This document shows positions 7,965 through 16,408 of a stretch of DNA of 64,000 nucleotides, piece after piece. Below the pieces are notes generated by a model. That model did not search any database. It had not been told where the DNA came from and saw only the letters and a list, made by a program, of their open reading frames with translations. The stretch is from Lacisediminihabitans changchengi (GTDB lineage Bacteria; Actinomycetota; Actinomycetes; Actinomycetales; Microbacteriaceae), in assembly GCF_016634425.1 (NCBI RefSeq), contig NZ_JAEPES010000003.1, positions 434,001 to 498,000 of the forward strand. The letters run 5' to 3'. Within the stretch, counting starts at the first letter, position 1. Each line of letters opens with the position of its first letter. The position numbers were made by a program, and so were the translations under genes.

Positions 7965-8930
7965 TCAGGCGGGTTGTTTCGCCGTCACGATGTCTCGGAT
8001 GGCCGGCTCCAGCTCGGGAAACTCGAACGCGTAGCCGGCCTCGACCAGGCGTTCCGGGAGCACCCACCGGCTCTTCAACACCAGCTCGGTCTCGGTCTTG
8101 ATGACCGCGGAGCCGATCTCGAGCATCCACCGCGGGGCTGGCAGCCCGATCGGCATCCCGAGCACCCGACGGATGGTCGCCATCAGTGTGCGACTGTCTG
8201 ACGGGTTCGGCGACGACACGTTGATCGCCCCGTCGAGGTCGGGGCGGGTGCGGAGGAAGCGGATGATTCCGAGCACATCGGCGATGTGGATCCAGCTGAA
8301 GCGCTGGCGTCCGTCCCGCGCGCGGAACTCGTGGAATGTGCCGGCAGCACGCCCGGCCGCGGTGGCGAACCAGCCGCCGTCGAGCTGTGGGCCGCCGAGA
8401 CCGACGCGAGCGAGCCGCAGCAGCGGCGTGAGCGCACTGCCGTCGCCGAGCACGATCGCCATCCGCACGGCGACCCTCCTGGTGCCCGGCAGGTCGCGGG
8501 CGTACAACTCCCGCTCCCACGCCTCGGCGACCGAGACCGAGAATCCGGTGCCGATCTCACCGGACGACTACGTCATCGGGCGATCCTCGGCGTGGCGGTA
8601 GATCGTCGCTGTCGACGAGTTGATCCAGAGCGGCGGCGGATGCTCGCAGTCAGCGATCGCCTCGGCCAGCTCTCGGGTGGTCTCGACCCGTGATCGCAGG
8701 ATCTCGGCTCGATTCTCCGGCGTGTAGCGGCAGTTGACGCTCTTCCCCGCCAGGTTGATCAGCAGGTCGGCGCCGTCCAGGAGATCGGTGATCGCGGCGG
8801 TGTCACCCCAGGTCGCGGTGGAGCCGGAACGACCGATAGTGCGCACTATGGCGCCGTCGGCGCGGAAGGCGCGCGCGAGGTACTGCCCGATGAACCCGGA
8901 GCCACCCGCGATGACGATGTGTTCGGGCAT
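7965..8930 (-). pseudogene. TIGR01777-type NAD(P)-dependent epimerase, split by an in-frame amber codon
   Basis: Reading leftward from the ATG at 8930 gives MPEHIVIAGGSGFIGQYLAR, a Rossmann GGSGFIG dinucleotide site, then LINLAGKSVNCRYTPENRAE, the signature of the YfcH/SDR39U1 (TIGR01777) group. At codon 121 (8568-8570) the frame meets TAG right after EDRPMT. The same frame then continues with SSGEIGTGFSVSVAEAWE, RVAVRMAIVLG, FSWIHIADVLGIIRF and a normal C-terminus at 7965. No frameshift is present. In relatives this position is usually an acidic residue, so a GAG to TAG or CAG to TAG change is the simplest explanation. Intact length would be about 321 residues. Sequencing error, recent decay or readthrough cannot be told apart here. 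The DUF4166 gene lies just upstream in the same unit. Confidence 0.85.
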
Positions 8931-8934
8931 CCGT

Positions 8935-9612
8935 TCACCACGCTCCCGGAACGACGCTGTAGCTGAACGAGCCCGCGTATTCGTAGAGCCGCCCGAGCCG
9001 GGGCGACTCGACGACGACCGAGACGTGCTGCAGGCCGGACTTCGCATCGAACCGCTCGACCAGGCGGACCACCGGCGCGATCGACGTCGGGATCGGAATC
9101 GCGAACCGGCCGAATCGCACCGAGACCCGGGTCGACACCAGGTGCAGCTCGCCATCGACGACCTCCGCCCGCAGGCGTGCCGCGTACCGTCGCTGGGTGC
9201 CGAGGTGATCGACGAGCCGCCCGCGCTCGGCCGTGATGGCATCCGTCATCTCCCGGTCGCGGCCGAAGGGGCGCCTGGCGCTGAACCGGAATTCCCGCGA
9301 GGCCAGCACCGCGGTGTTTCCCGCGGCATCGATCACCGGACAATTGCGCACGGTGAATGGCACGCGCGCGCTCCAGACGGGAAAGAGCACGCCCTCCCGC
9401 TCGAGCAGCCAAAGCACCGGCCAGAGCCACAGCCGGGGCGTCCCTACCCGCTCGAAGACGCCGGAACCGACGCCGGTGGAGCCGTCGGGGATGCCATCGA
9501 AATATGCCCTCAGTCGGGGATGAAGAGCGTCGAGCTCGTCGCCGAGCACGAGTTCATAGGGCGAAGGAGCGGTGTTCGAACCGGTGAGACGGGTCGTGTT
9601 CTGTCGAGCCAA
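8935..9612 (-). CDS. DUF4166 domain-containing protein
   Basis: About 225 residues, most of them a DUF4166 domain: PYELVLGDELDALHPRLRAY at the start, then GVGSGVFERVGTPRLWLW, VPFTVRNCPVIDAAGN and, near the end, YEYAGSFSYSVVPGAW. Function unknown. DUF4166 proteins are often encoded next to, or fused with, TIGR01777 epimerase-like proteins, and here the stop lies 4 bp before the epimerase start. I chose the TTG at 9612 because it lies just after the stop of the upstream DUF885 gene and gives a protein without a low-complexity N-extension. The frame itself stays open upstream into that gene, so the start is uncertain. Confidence 0.75.
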   Translation of the reverse strand: MARQNTTRLTGSNTAPSPYELVLGDELDALHPRLRAYFDGIPDGSTGVGSGVFERVGTPRLWLWPVLWLLEREGVLFPVWSARVPFTVRNCPVIDAAGNTAVLASREFRFSARRPFGRDREMTDAITAERGRLVDHLGTQRRYAARLRAEVVDGELHLVSTRVSVRFGRFAIPIPTSIAPVVRLVERFDAKSGLQHVSVVVESPRLGRLYEYAGSFSYSVVPGAW

Positions 9613-9616
9613 CGCC

Positions 9617-11317
9617 CTACCTGGCCGGGGTGAGAAGGGCCGAACGCAGGGTGTCGAGTCCGACGCCGCCGATATCCAGCGCCTTTTTATGGAACGCACG
9701 GATGTCGAATGCCGCGCCCTCGCGCCGTGCATACTCATCCCGCAACTGCTCCCAGATGCGCTGGCCGACCTTGTACGAGGGTGCCTGACCGGGCCAGCCG
9801 AGGTACCGGTTGACCTCGAAGCGCACGAACTCACGGCTCATGTTGACGTTCTCGCCGAGGAAGCCGAAGGCGTAGTCGCCGGTCCACGGGCCCGAGCCGT
9901 CTGGCAGTTGCTTCTCGAGGTGTACGCCGATGTCGAGCACGACGCGGGCCGCGCGCATCCGCTGACCATCGAGCATGCCGAGGCGGTCGGCCGGGTCGTC
10001 GAGGTAGCCGAGCTGCTCCATCAGGCGCTCCGCATAGAGCGCCCAGCCTTCGGCGTGGCCGGAGGTGCCCGCATTGCGGCGCCAGGTGTTCAACTGAGCC
10101 TTGTTGTAGACGGCCTGGCCGATCTGCAGGTGATGGCCGGGCACACCCTCGTGGTAGACCGTGGTGAGCTCACGCCAGGTGTCGAACTCGGTGACGCCCT
10201 CCGGCACGCTCCACCACATCTGGCCGGGGCGGGAGAAGTCGTCGGTCGGGCCGGTGTAGTAGATGCCACCCTCCTGGGTAGGGGCGATCATGCAGACCAG
10301 GCTCTTGACCTCTTCCGGGATGTCGAAGTGGGTCTTCGACAGCTCGTCGACGGCGCGGTCGCTGGTCTCCTGCATCCAGCGCTGCAGAGCCTCGGTGCCG
10401 TGCAGCTTTCGGCTCGGATCCTGGTCGAGATAGGCGATGGCCTCGGCGACGGTGGCGCCAGGCGTGATCTCGCGGGCGATCGCCTCCTGCTCGGAGGTCA
10501 TGCGGGCGAGTTCCTCGATGCCCCACTCGTAGGTCTCGTCGAGGTCGACGACGGCGCCGAGAAAGTCCCGAGAGGCGAGCGAGTAGATCTCGCGACCGAC
10601 GGCATCCTTCTCCGGAGCGTGCTGGGCGAGTTCGGTGCGGAGGAAGTCGGAGAGCTTCTGGTACGCGTTCGCCGAGGCCTGCGCGCCCGCGTCGAGGTCG
10701 CTCTGCAGCGAGTCTGGCAGCGACCCCGCCTCGAGACGGCCGTTCGCGTTCGCCGCCAGCTGGAAGAAGAACCCGGAGTCGGCAACCTGCTTATTGGCCT
10801 GAGTGATGATCTCTTTCACCTGGCGTATCGCGGGGACGTTGCCGTTGGCGATGCCGCTCCGCAGCGTCTCGATATAGCCGTCCATCGCCTCGGGGAGGTT
10901 GTGCAATCGCTTAGCGACATTGCTCCAGTCGTCGACGGATGCCGTGGGCACCAGGTCGAAGATGTCGCGGAGTTCCTGGGCCGGGCTCGCGATCACGTTG
11001 AGGTTGCGCTGGTTGAAGCCTGCCTCGTGCTTGTCGATCGAGAGCTGCAGCTCGCGGGCGAGGTCCATCTTGGTGACCTCGTCGATCGCGTCGACCGGCG
11101 TCGTCGCCTGAACCTCCGCGAGGGCAGAACGCACGGCCTCGACGGCGCGCTCCGCTCCCGCCGGTGAGTAATCGGAGTACTCCCCCTCGTGGCCGGGGCG
11201 GCCGATGTAGACCCGGTACTCGGGAAACAGGTCGAGCTCGGTCTCGACCCATTTCTCAGCGACGGCGTCGACGGCGGTGGGGGTGCGAATCTGGTGCGCT
11301 CCGAAAGCTTCAGTCAT
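9617..11317 (-). CDS. DUF885 family protein, probable zinc metallopeptidase-like
   Basis: A 566-residue DUF885 protein. The segment YHEGVPGHHLQI carries an HExxxGHH-type motif, and GHAEGWALYAERLMEQLG follows about 40 residues later. These are the conserved blocks of the family and resemble zinc-peptidase sites (His, Glu, His, Glu). The rest is mainly helical. No signal peptide is seen, so it should be cytoplasmic. Family members are annotated as peptidases mainly by motif, and the substrate is unknown. It appears to be the first gene of a leftward unit with the DUF4166 and epimerase genes. Confidence 0.88.
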   Translation of the reverse strand: MTEAFGAHQIRTPTAVDAVAEKWVETELDLFPEYRVYIGRPGHEGEYSDYSPAGAERAVEAVRSALAEVQATTPVDAIDEVTKMDLARELQLSIDKHEAGFNQRNLNVIASPAQELRDIFDLVPTASVDDWSNVAKRLHNLPEAMDGYIETLRSGIANGNVPAIRQVKEIITQANKQVADSGFFFQLAANANGRLEAGSLPDSLQSDLDAGAQASANAYQKLSDFLRTELAQHAPEKDAVGREIYSLASRDFLGAVVDLDETYEWGIEELARMTSEQEAIAREITPGATVAEAIAYLDQDPSRKLHGTEALQRWMQETSDRAVDELSKTHFDIPEEVKSLVCMIAPTQEGGIYYTGPTDDFSRPGQMWWSVPEGVTEFDTWRELTTVYHEGVPGHHLQIGQAVYNKAQLNTWRRNAGTSGHAEGWALYAERLMEQLGYLDDPADRLGMLDGQRMRAARVVLDIGVHLEKQLPDGSGPWTGDYAFGFLGENVNMSREFVRFEVNRYLGWPGQAPSYKVGQRIWEQLRDEYARREGAAFDIRAFHKKALDIGGVGLDTLRSALLTPAR

Positions 11318-11342
11318 GCACCGAGCCTATTGCGAATGAACG

Positions 11343-11612
11343 CTATTCGAGGTCCAGGTCGACGCTGAGCAACGCGACGAGCTCGTCGAGAGCGATCTCG
11401 GCCCGCTCCCCGTCGGCCTCCAGAGTTACCGACTCGCCAGGCCCGATCCCCAGGGACAGCACGCCGAGGATGCTCGCGGCGTTGACGCTGCGGCCGCTCG
11501 CTCCGGTCAGCAGCACCGGCACACCGATTCGCGCGACCGCCTGGCAGAACAGCGAGGCTGGGCGAGCATGGAGGCCGACGCTGGAGGCGACGACGACGGT
11601 ACGGTCGGGCAT
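11343..11612 (-). CDS. ptsH: Phosphocarrier protein HPr
   Basis: An 89-residue HPr. The phospho-acceptor His15 is in SSVGLHARPASLF. The second signature, NAASILGVLSLGI, includes the Ser equivalent to Ser46 of Gram-positive HPr. It carries phosphate from enzyme I to PTS EIIA proteins in the cytoplasm. The ATG at 11612 gives the standard length. It lies 76 bp downstream of an EIIA gene, so both may be on one transcript. No enzyme I or membrane EIIBC component is encoded in this window. Confidence 0.93.
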   Translation of the reverse strand: MPDRTVVVASSVGLHARPASLFCQAVARIGVPVLLTGASGRSVNAASILGVLSLGIGPGESVTLEADGERAEIALDELVALLSVDLDLE

Positions 11613-11688
11613 GCGATGCTCGCTTTCGGCGGTACGACTCTCGGGTGAGCTCACCGCGCCGCATCGGGCGAGGGAGTTTCGGAGCACA

Positions 11689-12132
11689 CTACCCGAGAAG
11701 CGCGTAGACCTCGGCCGGTGACGTCGCCGACCGCAGCGCCGCGGCCCGCCGTGGATCGAGCAGGAGCGTCGCCAGGCGAGACAGCAGCCCGATGTAGCCG
11801 CGACCCCGAGCAGCAATGCCGATGCAGACGAACACCCTCTCGCCGTCCCAGTCGACCCCGTCAGGAAAGCGCAGAACCACGAGCGCATCGTGGTCGACAT
11901 CGCCGGCCGCCGACCGGGTGGCGTGTGGAAAGGCGAAGCCCTCGCCGACGAACGTCGACACACTCGCCTCACGTTCGATCATGGCGTCGATGTACAGCTC
12001 GCCGACCGCACCGACCTCGAGGAGCGCTTCACCCGCCCTCCGCACGGCGTCGAACCGGTCGACCGCGTGCTCGTCGAGACGGATCGAGCGGGCGTCGATC
12101 AGCTCGGCCAGGGGACCTTCGAGTCGCGCCAT
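11689..12132 (-). CDS. PTS EIIA component, fructose/mannitol type
   Basis: A 147-residue single-domain PTS EIIA of the Mtl/Fru/Ntr fold. The motif ASVSTFVGEGFAFPHAT holds the phosphorylated His in PHAT. VFVCIGIAARG and the C-terminal LLSRLATLLLD fit the domain. It would accept phosphate from HPr (encoded next door) and pass it to an EIIB, or act as a regulator. The sugar is not determinable because the transport subunits are absent here. Its ATG at 12132 lies 2 bp after the polA stop. Confidence 0.87.
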   Translation of the reverse strand: MARLEGPLAELIDARSIRLDEHAVDRFDAVRRAGEALLEVGAVGELYIDAMIEREASVSTFVGEGFAFPHATRSAAGDVDHDALVVLRFPDGVDWDGERVFVCIGIAARGRGYIGLLSRLATLLLDPRRAAALRSATSPAEVYALLG

Positions 12133-12134
12133 GA

Positions 12135-14810
12135 TCAGTGCGCCGCCGCGTCCCAGTTGGGGCCGGTTCCGACCTGCACGGTCAGCGGCACGGCCAGGTC
12201 GGCCGCTCCGCCCATCCGATCCACCACGATCTCGGTGAGCTCGTCCAACTCGCCGTGGGCGACCTCGAACACCAGTTCGTCGTGCACCTGCAAGAGCATG
12301 CGGGAGTCGAGACCCCGATCGCGGATGTCGGCGTCGACGCCCAGCATCGCCACCTTCAGGATGTCCGCGGCCGACCCCTGGATCGGCGCGTTCAGCGCCT
12401 GCCGCTCCGCGTTCTCCCGCAGCACCCGGTTCGACGACGTGAGGTCGCCGAACGGTCGCCGGCGGCCCATGATCGTCTCGGTGTAGCCGTCTTCGCGAGC
12501 CTGCTCGACAACGCCGCGGAGGTAGTCGCGTACCGCGCCGAAGCGGGTGAAGTAGTCCGCGATCAGCTGCTTGGCCTCGCTCACCTCGATGCGCAGCTGT
12601 TTGGAGAGACCGAACGGGCTCAGGCCGTATGCCAGCCCGTACGACATCGCCTTCACCTTGGTGCGCATGGCGTTGCTCACATCCGCCGGGTCGACCCCGA
12701 AGACGCGCGAGCCGACGAAGCGGTGCAGGTCCTCCCCGGAGTGGAAGGCTTCGATCAGCCCGGCGTCGCCGGAGAGGTGCGCCATGACGCGCATCTCGAT
12801 TTGCGAATAGTCGGCGGTCAGCAGCGTGTCGAACTCGGGGCCGCAGATGAACGCGGAGCGGATCTCCCGCCCGACCTCGGCACGCACCGGGATGTTCTGC
12901 AGGTTCGGCTCGGTCGAGGAGATCCGGCCCGTGCTGGTACCGGTCTGGTCGTACCGCGTGTGGATGCGGTGATCGGGAGCGATCGACTTCTCCAGCGTCT
13001 CCACGATCTGCCGCAGTTTGGTGGCGTCGCGGTGCTGCAGGAGCAGGTCGAGGAAGGGGTGCGGGTTCTGCGCCTGGAGGTCGGCGAGGGACGCCGCATC
13101 CGTCGAGTATCCGGTCTTGTTTGCCCGGGTCTTGGGCATCTGCAGCTCCTCGAACAACACCTGCTGCAGCTGTTTGGGCGAGCCGAGGTTCACCTCGCGG
13201 CCGATCTCGGCGTAGGCGCGGGAGGCCAGGTCCATCGCGGTGGCACCGAGCTGAGTGTTGAGTCCGGCGAGAATGTCGGCATCGACCGTGATGCCAGTGG
13301 TCTCCATGCGGTTGATCACGGGAATCAGCGGCAGTTCGAGGTCGGACAGCACGCGACGCGAGCCCTCGTCCAGTCGCTCGTTCAGATACTCGCAGAGACG
13401 CAGCACGTACCAGGCCTCGGTCGCTGGACTCACGGCGTCGGCCTCGGGCACCAGCTGATTGGGGTCGGGCTCGGCCAGGTGCTCGCCCAGGTGGGTGTAG
13501 ACCTGCGCGGCCAGGTTCTGGTCGTGCCCCCCGGGCTTCAGCAGCCAGGCGGCCAGAGTGGTGTCGAACACCACTCCGCCGAGTTCGAGGTCGGCCGCGG
13601 CCAGCGTCTTCAGCATCGGCTTGTAGTCGAAGACGAATTTCGGCGAGTCGCCCGCCAGCCAATCAGCGAGGTCGACGTAGTCGAGTCGGCCATGAGCCCA
13701 CGGTACGTAGACGCTGTCATCGGCCGAGGCGATGCCGAAGCCGGTCAGGCCGTCGACACCCACCTCGAGCTGCAGCCCGAGTGGCTTCGTGCCGTGACCA
13801 GATGCAGTGGTGAGCCACAAGCCCAGCTCCTCGTCGACGAGGGTGCGAACCACGGGGATCTCCGAGCCCGGCTGGGCCGAGCCCTCACCGGCCTTCGCGG
13901 TCGACACATCGTCGCCCGCGGCTGCCGCGAGCTTGAGCACGCGGTCGAGCAGGGTGCGGAACTGCAGCTTGTCAAAGACTTCGCGCACCTTGGCCTCGTC
14001 GAGCGGACGACGCAGCAGGTCGTCGGGGCCGACCGGCAGAGCGACATCGGTGAGCAGGTGGTTGAGCTTGCGATTACGGATGGCGCGGTCCTGCTGTTCG
14101 CGCAGCTTCTCCCCCACCACGCCCTTGATCTCGTCGGCGTGCGCCAGAACCTCGTCGAGGCTGCCGTACTGGGTGATCCACTTGACGGCCGTCTTCTCAC
14201 CGACCTTGTCGATGCCGATCAGGTTGTCGCTGGTCTCCCCCACGAGGGCCGCGACATCGGGATACTGCGCCGGCTCGATGCCGTAACGCTCGAACACGGC
14301 GTCGCGATCGTAGCGCTTGAGTTCGGAGACGCCCCTGGCGTTCGGATACAGGAGGGTGACGTCATCCGTCACCATCTGGATGGCATCACGATCGCCGGAG
14401 ACCACGTAGACGGTGTACCCCTCGGCCGCACCACGCTTCGCAAGGGTGGCCAGGATGTCGTCGGCCTCGTAGTCCTCCTTGGTCACCGTCGTAATGCCCA
14501 TGGCGTGCAGCGCCTCCTCGAGCAGCGGGATCTGCCCGACGAACTCGGCGGGGGTCTCGCCGCGGGTGCCCTTGTACTCCGGGTATTCACGGGTACGGAA
14601 GGAGTACCGCGAGATGTCGAAGGCGACGGCGAGGTGGGTGGGCTTCTCGTTGGCGACCAGGTTGAGCAGCATCGAGATAAAGCCGTGGATGGCGTTAGTG
14701 TGCTGGCCTTCGCGGTTCTGGAAACTGTCCACCGGGAGGGCGTAGAAAGCCCGGAATGCGAGCGAGTGCCCGTCGATAATGAGGAGGGTAGGCTTTTCGT
14801 TGTCCGGCAC
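12135..14810 (-). CDS. polA: DNA polymerase I
   Basis: 891 residues from a GTG at 14810 (protein start MPDNEKPTLLIIDGHSLAFR, the 5'-nuclease opening). The N-terminal 5'-3' exonuclease has EADDILATLAKRG and GDRDAIQMV. The middle domain sits where a proofreading exonuclease would be, but the acidic DxE-type residues are not evident, as in other actinobacterial PolA. The polymerase domain has TGRISSTEPNLQNIPVR (motif A region begins at DYSQIEMRV), the O-helix KVKAMSYGLAYG, and motif C QVHDELVFEV. It fills gaps and removes primers in repair and Okazaki-fragment processing. It is divergent from a thioesterase gene 70 bp away. Confidence 0.96.
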   Translation of the reverse strand: MPDNEKPTLLIIDGHSLAFRAFYALPVDSFQNREGQHTNAIHGFISMLLNLVANEKPTHLAVAFDISRYSFRTREYPEYKGTRGETPAEFVGQIPLLEEALHAMGITTVTKEDYEADDILATLAKRGAAEGYTVYVVSGDRDAIQMVTDDVTLLYPNARGVSELKRYDRDAVFERYGIEPAQYPDVAALVGETSDNLIGIDKVGEKTAVKWITQYGSLDEVLAHADEIKGVVGEKLREQQDRAIRNRKLNHLLTDVALPVGPDDLLRRPLDEAKVREVFDKLQFRTLLDRVLKLAAAAGDDVSTAKAGEGSAQPGSEIPVVRTLVDEELGLWLTTASGHGTKPLGLQLEVGVDGLTGFGIASADDSVYVPWAHGRLDYVDLADWLAGDSPKFVFDYKPMLKTLAAADLELGGVVFDTTLAAWLLKPGGHDQNLAAQVYTHLGEHLAEPDPNQLVPEADAVSPATEAWYVLRLCEYLNERLDEGSRRVLSDLELPLIPVINRMETTGITVDADILAGLNTQLGATAMDLASRAYAEIGREVNLGSPKQLQQVLFEELQMPKTRANKTGYSTDAASLADLQAQNPHPFLDLLLQHRDATKLRQIVETLEKSIAPDHRIHTRYDQTGTSTGRISSTEPNLQNIPVRAEVGREIRSAFICGPEFDTLLTADYSQIEMRVMAHLSGDAGLIEAFHSGEDLHRFVGSRVFGVDPADVSNAMRTKVKAMSYGLAYGLSPFGLSKQLRIEVSEAKQLIADYFTRFGAVRDYLRGVVEQAREDGYTETIMGRRRPFGDLTSSNRVLRENAERQALNAPIQGSAADILKVAMLGVDADIRDRGLDSRMLLQVHDELVFEVAHGELDELTEIVVDRMGGAADLAVPLTVQVGTGPNWDAAAH

Positions 14811-14880
14811 GGAAGCCAGCCTAACGGTGGCCTCTGACAGGCCGAAGCCCTCCACCAGCCACCGATTTCCAAGGATGCCC

Positions 14881-15306
14881 GTGACCACTTTTCCCGCCGA
14901 CCTCGACCCAGAACTCGTCGAGCGCCTGGTCACCACCGGTGGCGGCTCGCTCGCTCGCAAGATGGGAATCGAGTTTCTCGAACTGTCGGCGGAGCACTCG
15001 GTTGCGACGATGCCGGTGGACGGCAACACCCAGGTGATCGGCCTGCTGCACGGTGGAGCACACGTGGTGCTGGGTGAGTCCCTCGGTTCAGTCTCCTCGG
15101 CGATTCATGCCGGCCCGGGACGTTACGCCGTCGGCATCGAGATCAACGCGACGCACAGCCGCTCCGTCACCGAGGGCATCGTCACCGGCACCTGCACGGC
15201 GCTCGTCCTCGGCCGCACGCTGGCGACCCACGAGATCGTCATGCGCGACGAACAGGGCCGGCGGCTCTCGACCGTGCGCATGACGAACATGCTGCGCGAC
15301 CGCTAA
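14881..15306 (+). CDS. PaaI-type hotdog-fold thioesterase
   Basis: 141 residues. The segment VIGLLHGGAHVVLGESLGS is the hotdog central helix, with the HGG motif followed by the acidic residue used by PaaI/4-hydroxybenzoyl-CoA-type thioesterases. IEINATHSRSVTEGIVTG is the conserved dimer-edge strand. It would hydrolyse acyl- or aryl-CoA esters in the cytoplasm; the substrate is unknown. Two starts compete: an ATG at 14875 with AAGG touching it, and a GTG at 14881 with AAGGA about 5 nt upstream. I prefer the GTG because of that spacing. It is divergent from polA. Confidence 0.88.
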   Translation: MTTFPADLDPELVERLVTTGGGSLARKMGIEFLELSAEHSVATMPVDGNTQVIGLLHGGAHVVLGESLGSVSSAIHAGPGRYAVGIEINATHSRSVTEGIVTGTCTALVLGRTLATHEIVMRDEQGRRLSTVRMTNMLRDR

Positions 15307-15602
15307 ACTCGCGGGCCGCTCATTTCGCCGGGCGCTGTCTGCCCGGGCGCAGTCTCTGTGTGGCAGGCTGCACTGTTTTACCCGCCATCGCGCCCGTCAG
15401 ATATCGCGGCGAGAGCCGCCCTCGCCCGAGGTTCCCGTGATTCAGTAACTCCTGCAGAACGGTTACAGGAGTGCCGACAACGGACGATTTCATCCGGCGT
15501 GTCCGGTTGCCATTCGACCGTCCGGTACAGTGCAATCGTCTGGCACAGCAAGACCGTCTCTGGCGGCGCGGCCGTCGCGCTAAAGGCTGCTGAGAGCGAG
15601 CG
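15307..15602. other. Intergenic region, no gene recognised
   Basis: 296 bp between the ends of the convergent thioesterase and pdtaR genes. There is a short GC hairpin (CCGGGC at 15328-15333 with GCCCGG at 15341-15346) just after the thioesterase stop, and a 7-bp ACTCCTG/CAGGAGT inverted repeat near 15450-15480. Both could act as weak terminators. The open frames in it look like chance products of high GC, and I see no RNA gene. Confidence 0.5.
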
Positions 15603-16208
15603 CTACTTCTTCGCGCTGAGCTGCTCGATGATCGCCTGGGCGACGTCGTGCATGGTGAGGCGGCGGTCCATCGACGCCTTCTGAATCCACCGGAAGGCCT
15701 CGGGCTCGCTCAGCCCCATCTTCTCGTTGAGCAGACCCTTGGCCCGGTCGACGAGTTTGCGGGTTTCGAAACGCTCGACCAGATCGGTGACCTCGGCCTC
15801 GAGCGTGATGATCTGGGCGTACCGCGCGAGAGCGATCTCGATCGCCGGCAGCAGGTCGTTCGGGGTGAAGGGCTTGACCACGTAGGCCAGCGCGCCGGCC
15901 TCCGTCGCGCGCTCGACCAGCTCTTTCTGGCTGAAGGCGGTGAGCAGCACGACCGGGGCGATGTGGTTCTTGGTGAGACGCTCGGCGGCCGAGATGCCGT
16001 CGAGGAGCGGCATCTTCACGTCCATGATCACGAGGTCGGGGCGCAGCTCGGTGGCGAGGGCGACAGCGGTCTCGCCATCGCCGGCCTCGCCGACGACCTC
16101 GAACCCGTTGTCCCGCAGGGTCTCGACGATGTCGAGCCGGATCAGCGACTCGTCTTCGGCCACAACAACGCGGCGGGGGGTTTGCGGTGCATTTTCTTGG
16201 TCGGTCAC
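15603..16208 (-). CDS. pdtaR: ANTAR-domain response regulator, PdtaR type
   Basis: 201 residues from a GTG at 16208. The receiver domain (residues about 14-130) has the acidic pair in VVVAEDESLIRLD, the phospho-acceptor Asp in DLVIMDVKMPLLDG, a Thr in LLTAF and the Lys in YVVKPF. The C-terminal ANTAR domain (about 140-197) includes LVDRAKGLLNEKMGLSEPEAFRW and ends LTMHDVAQAIIEQL. ANTAR proteins bind paired hairpins in nascent RNA and act as antiterminators. The homolog in Mycobacterium tuberculosis (Rv1626) is paired with the kinase PdtaS and, as here, lies near polA and rpsA. The kinase is not in this window. Confidence 0.92.
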   Translation of the reverse strand: MTDQENAPQTPRRVVVAEDESLIRLDIVETLRDNGFEVVGEAGDGETAVALATELRPDLVIMDVKMPLLDGISAAERLTKNHIAPVVLLTAFSQKELVERATEAGALAYVVKPFTPNDLLPAIEIALARYAQIITLEAEVTDLVERFETRKLVDRAKGLLNEKMGLSEPEAFRWIQKASMDRRLTMHDVAQAIIEQLSAKK

Positions 16209-16247
16209 GCACTCAACCCTACGGTATTCTGACCAGAGTCCACGTGC

Positions 16248-16330
16248 GCCGGATTGGCGGAATGGCAGACGCGGAGCACTCAAAATGCTTTGCTCGAAAG
16301 GGCGTGCGAGTTCGAGTCTCGCATCCGGCA
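16248..16330 (+). tRNA. tRNA-Leu (anticodon CAA)
   Basis: The acceptor arms are GCCGGAT (16248-16254) and ATCCGGC (16323-16329), with discriminator A. The anticodon stem GAGCA/TGCTT encloses the loop CTCAAAA, giving anticodon CAA, which reads UUG. A long variable arm (GCTCGAAAGGGC) marks a class II tRNA. The T arm is TGCGAGTTCGAGTCTCGCA. CCA is not encoded. It is divergent from pdtaR and followed by the hairpin at 16376-16407. Confidence 0.96.
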
Positions 16331-16375
16331 CAGGCGACACCAGCACAACAGCAGAAGCACGAACGTCAGAACGAG

Positions 16376-16407
16376 ACGGATGCCGCGGCGCAGGCCACGG
16401 CATCCGT
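16376..16407. terminator. Hairpin between tRNA-Leu and the FHA gene
   Basis: ACGGATGCCG (16376-16385) pairs perfectly with CGGCATCCGT (16398-16407). It lies 46 nt past the tRNA and right beside the stop of the leftward FHA gene, so it may end both convergent transcripts. The T-tracts on either side are weak (TTCAGTTCTT rightward). Confidence 0.6.
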
Positions 16408-16408
16408 T

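Noticed and set aside
8935-9834. Longer N-terminus for the DUF4166 protein (start at 9834)
   Set aside because: The extra 74 residues overlap the DUF885 coding region and are Arg/Ser-rich shadow sequence without similarity to the domain.
12138-14837. A 899-codon open frame on the plus strand opposite polA
   Set aside because: It mirrors polA codon by codon, is rich in Val/Gly/Arg/His runs and has no recognisable domain. High-GC genes often leave open antisense frames. The same applies to the 927-codon frame opposite gltB (22682-25465) and the 812-codon frame opposite carB (51678-54116).
15320-15684. Short open frames between the thioesterase and pdtaR genes
   Set aside because: Compositions are Arg/Ser-rich with no conserved-looking motif. 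One overlaps pdtaR on the other strand. Nothing supports expression.
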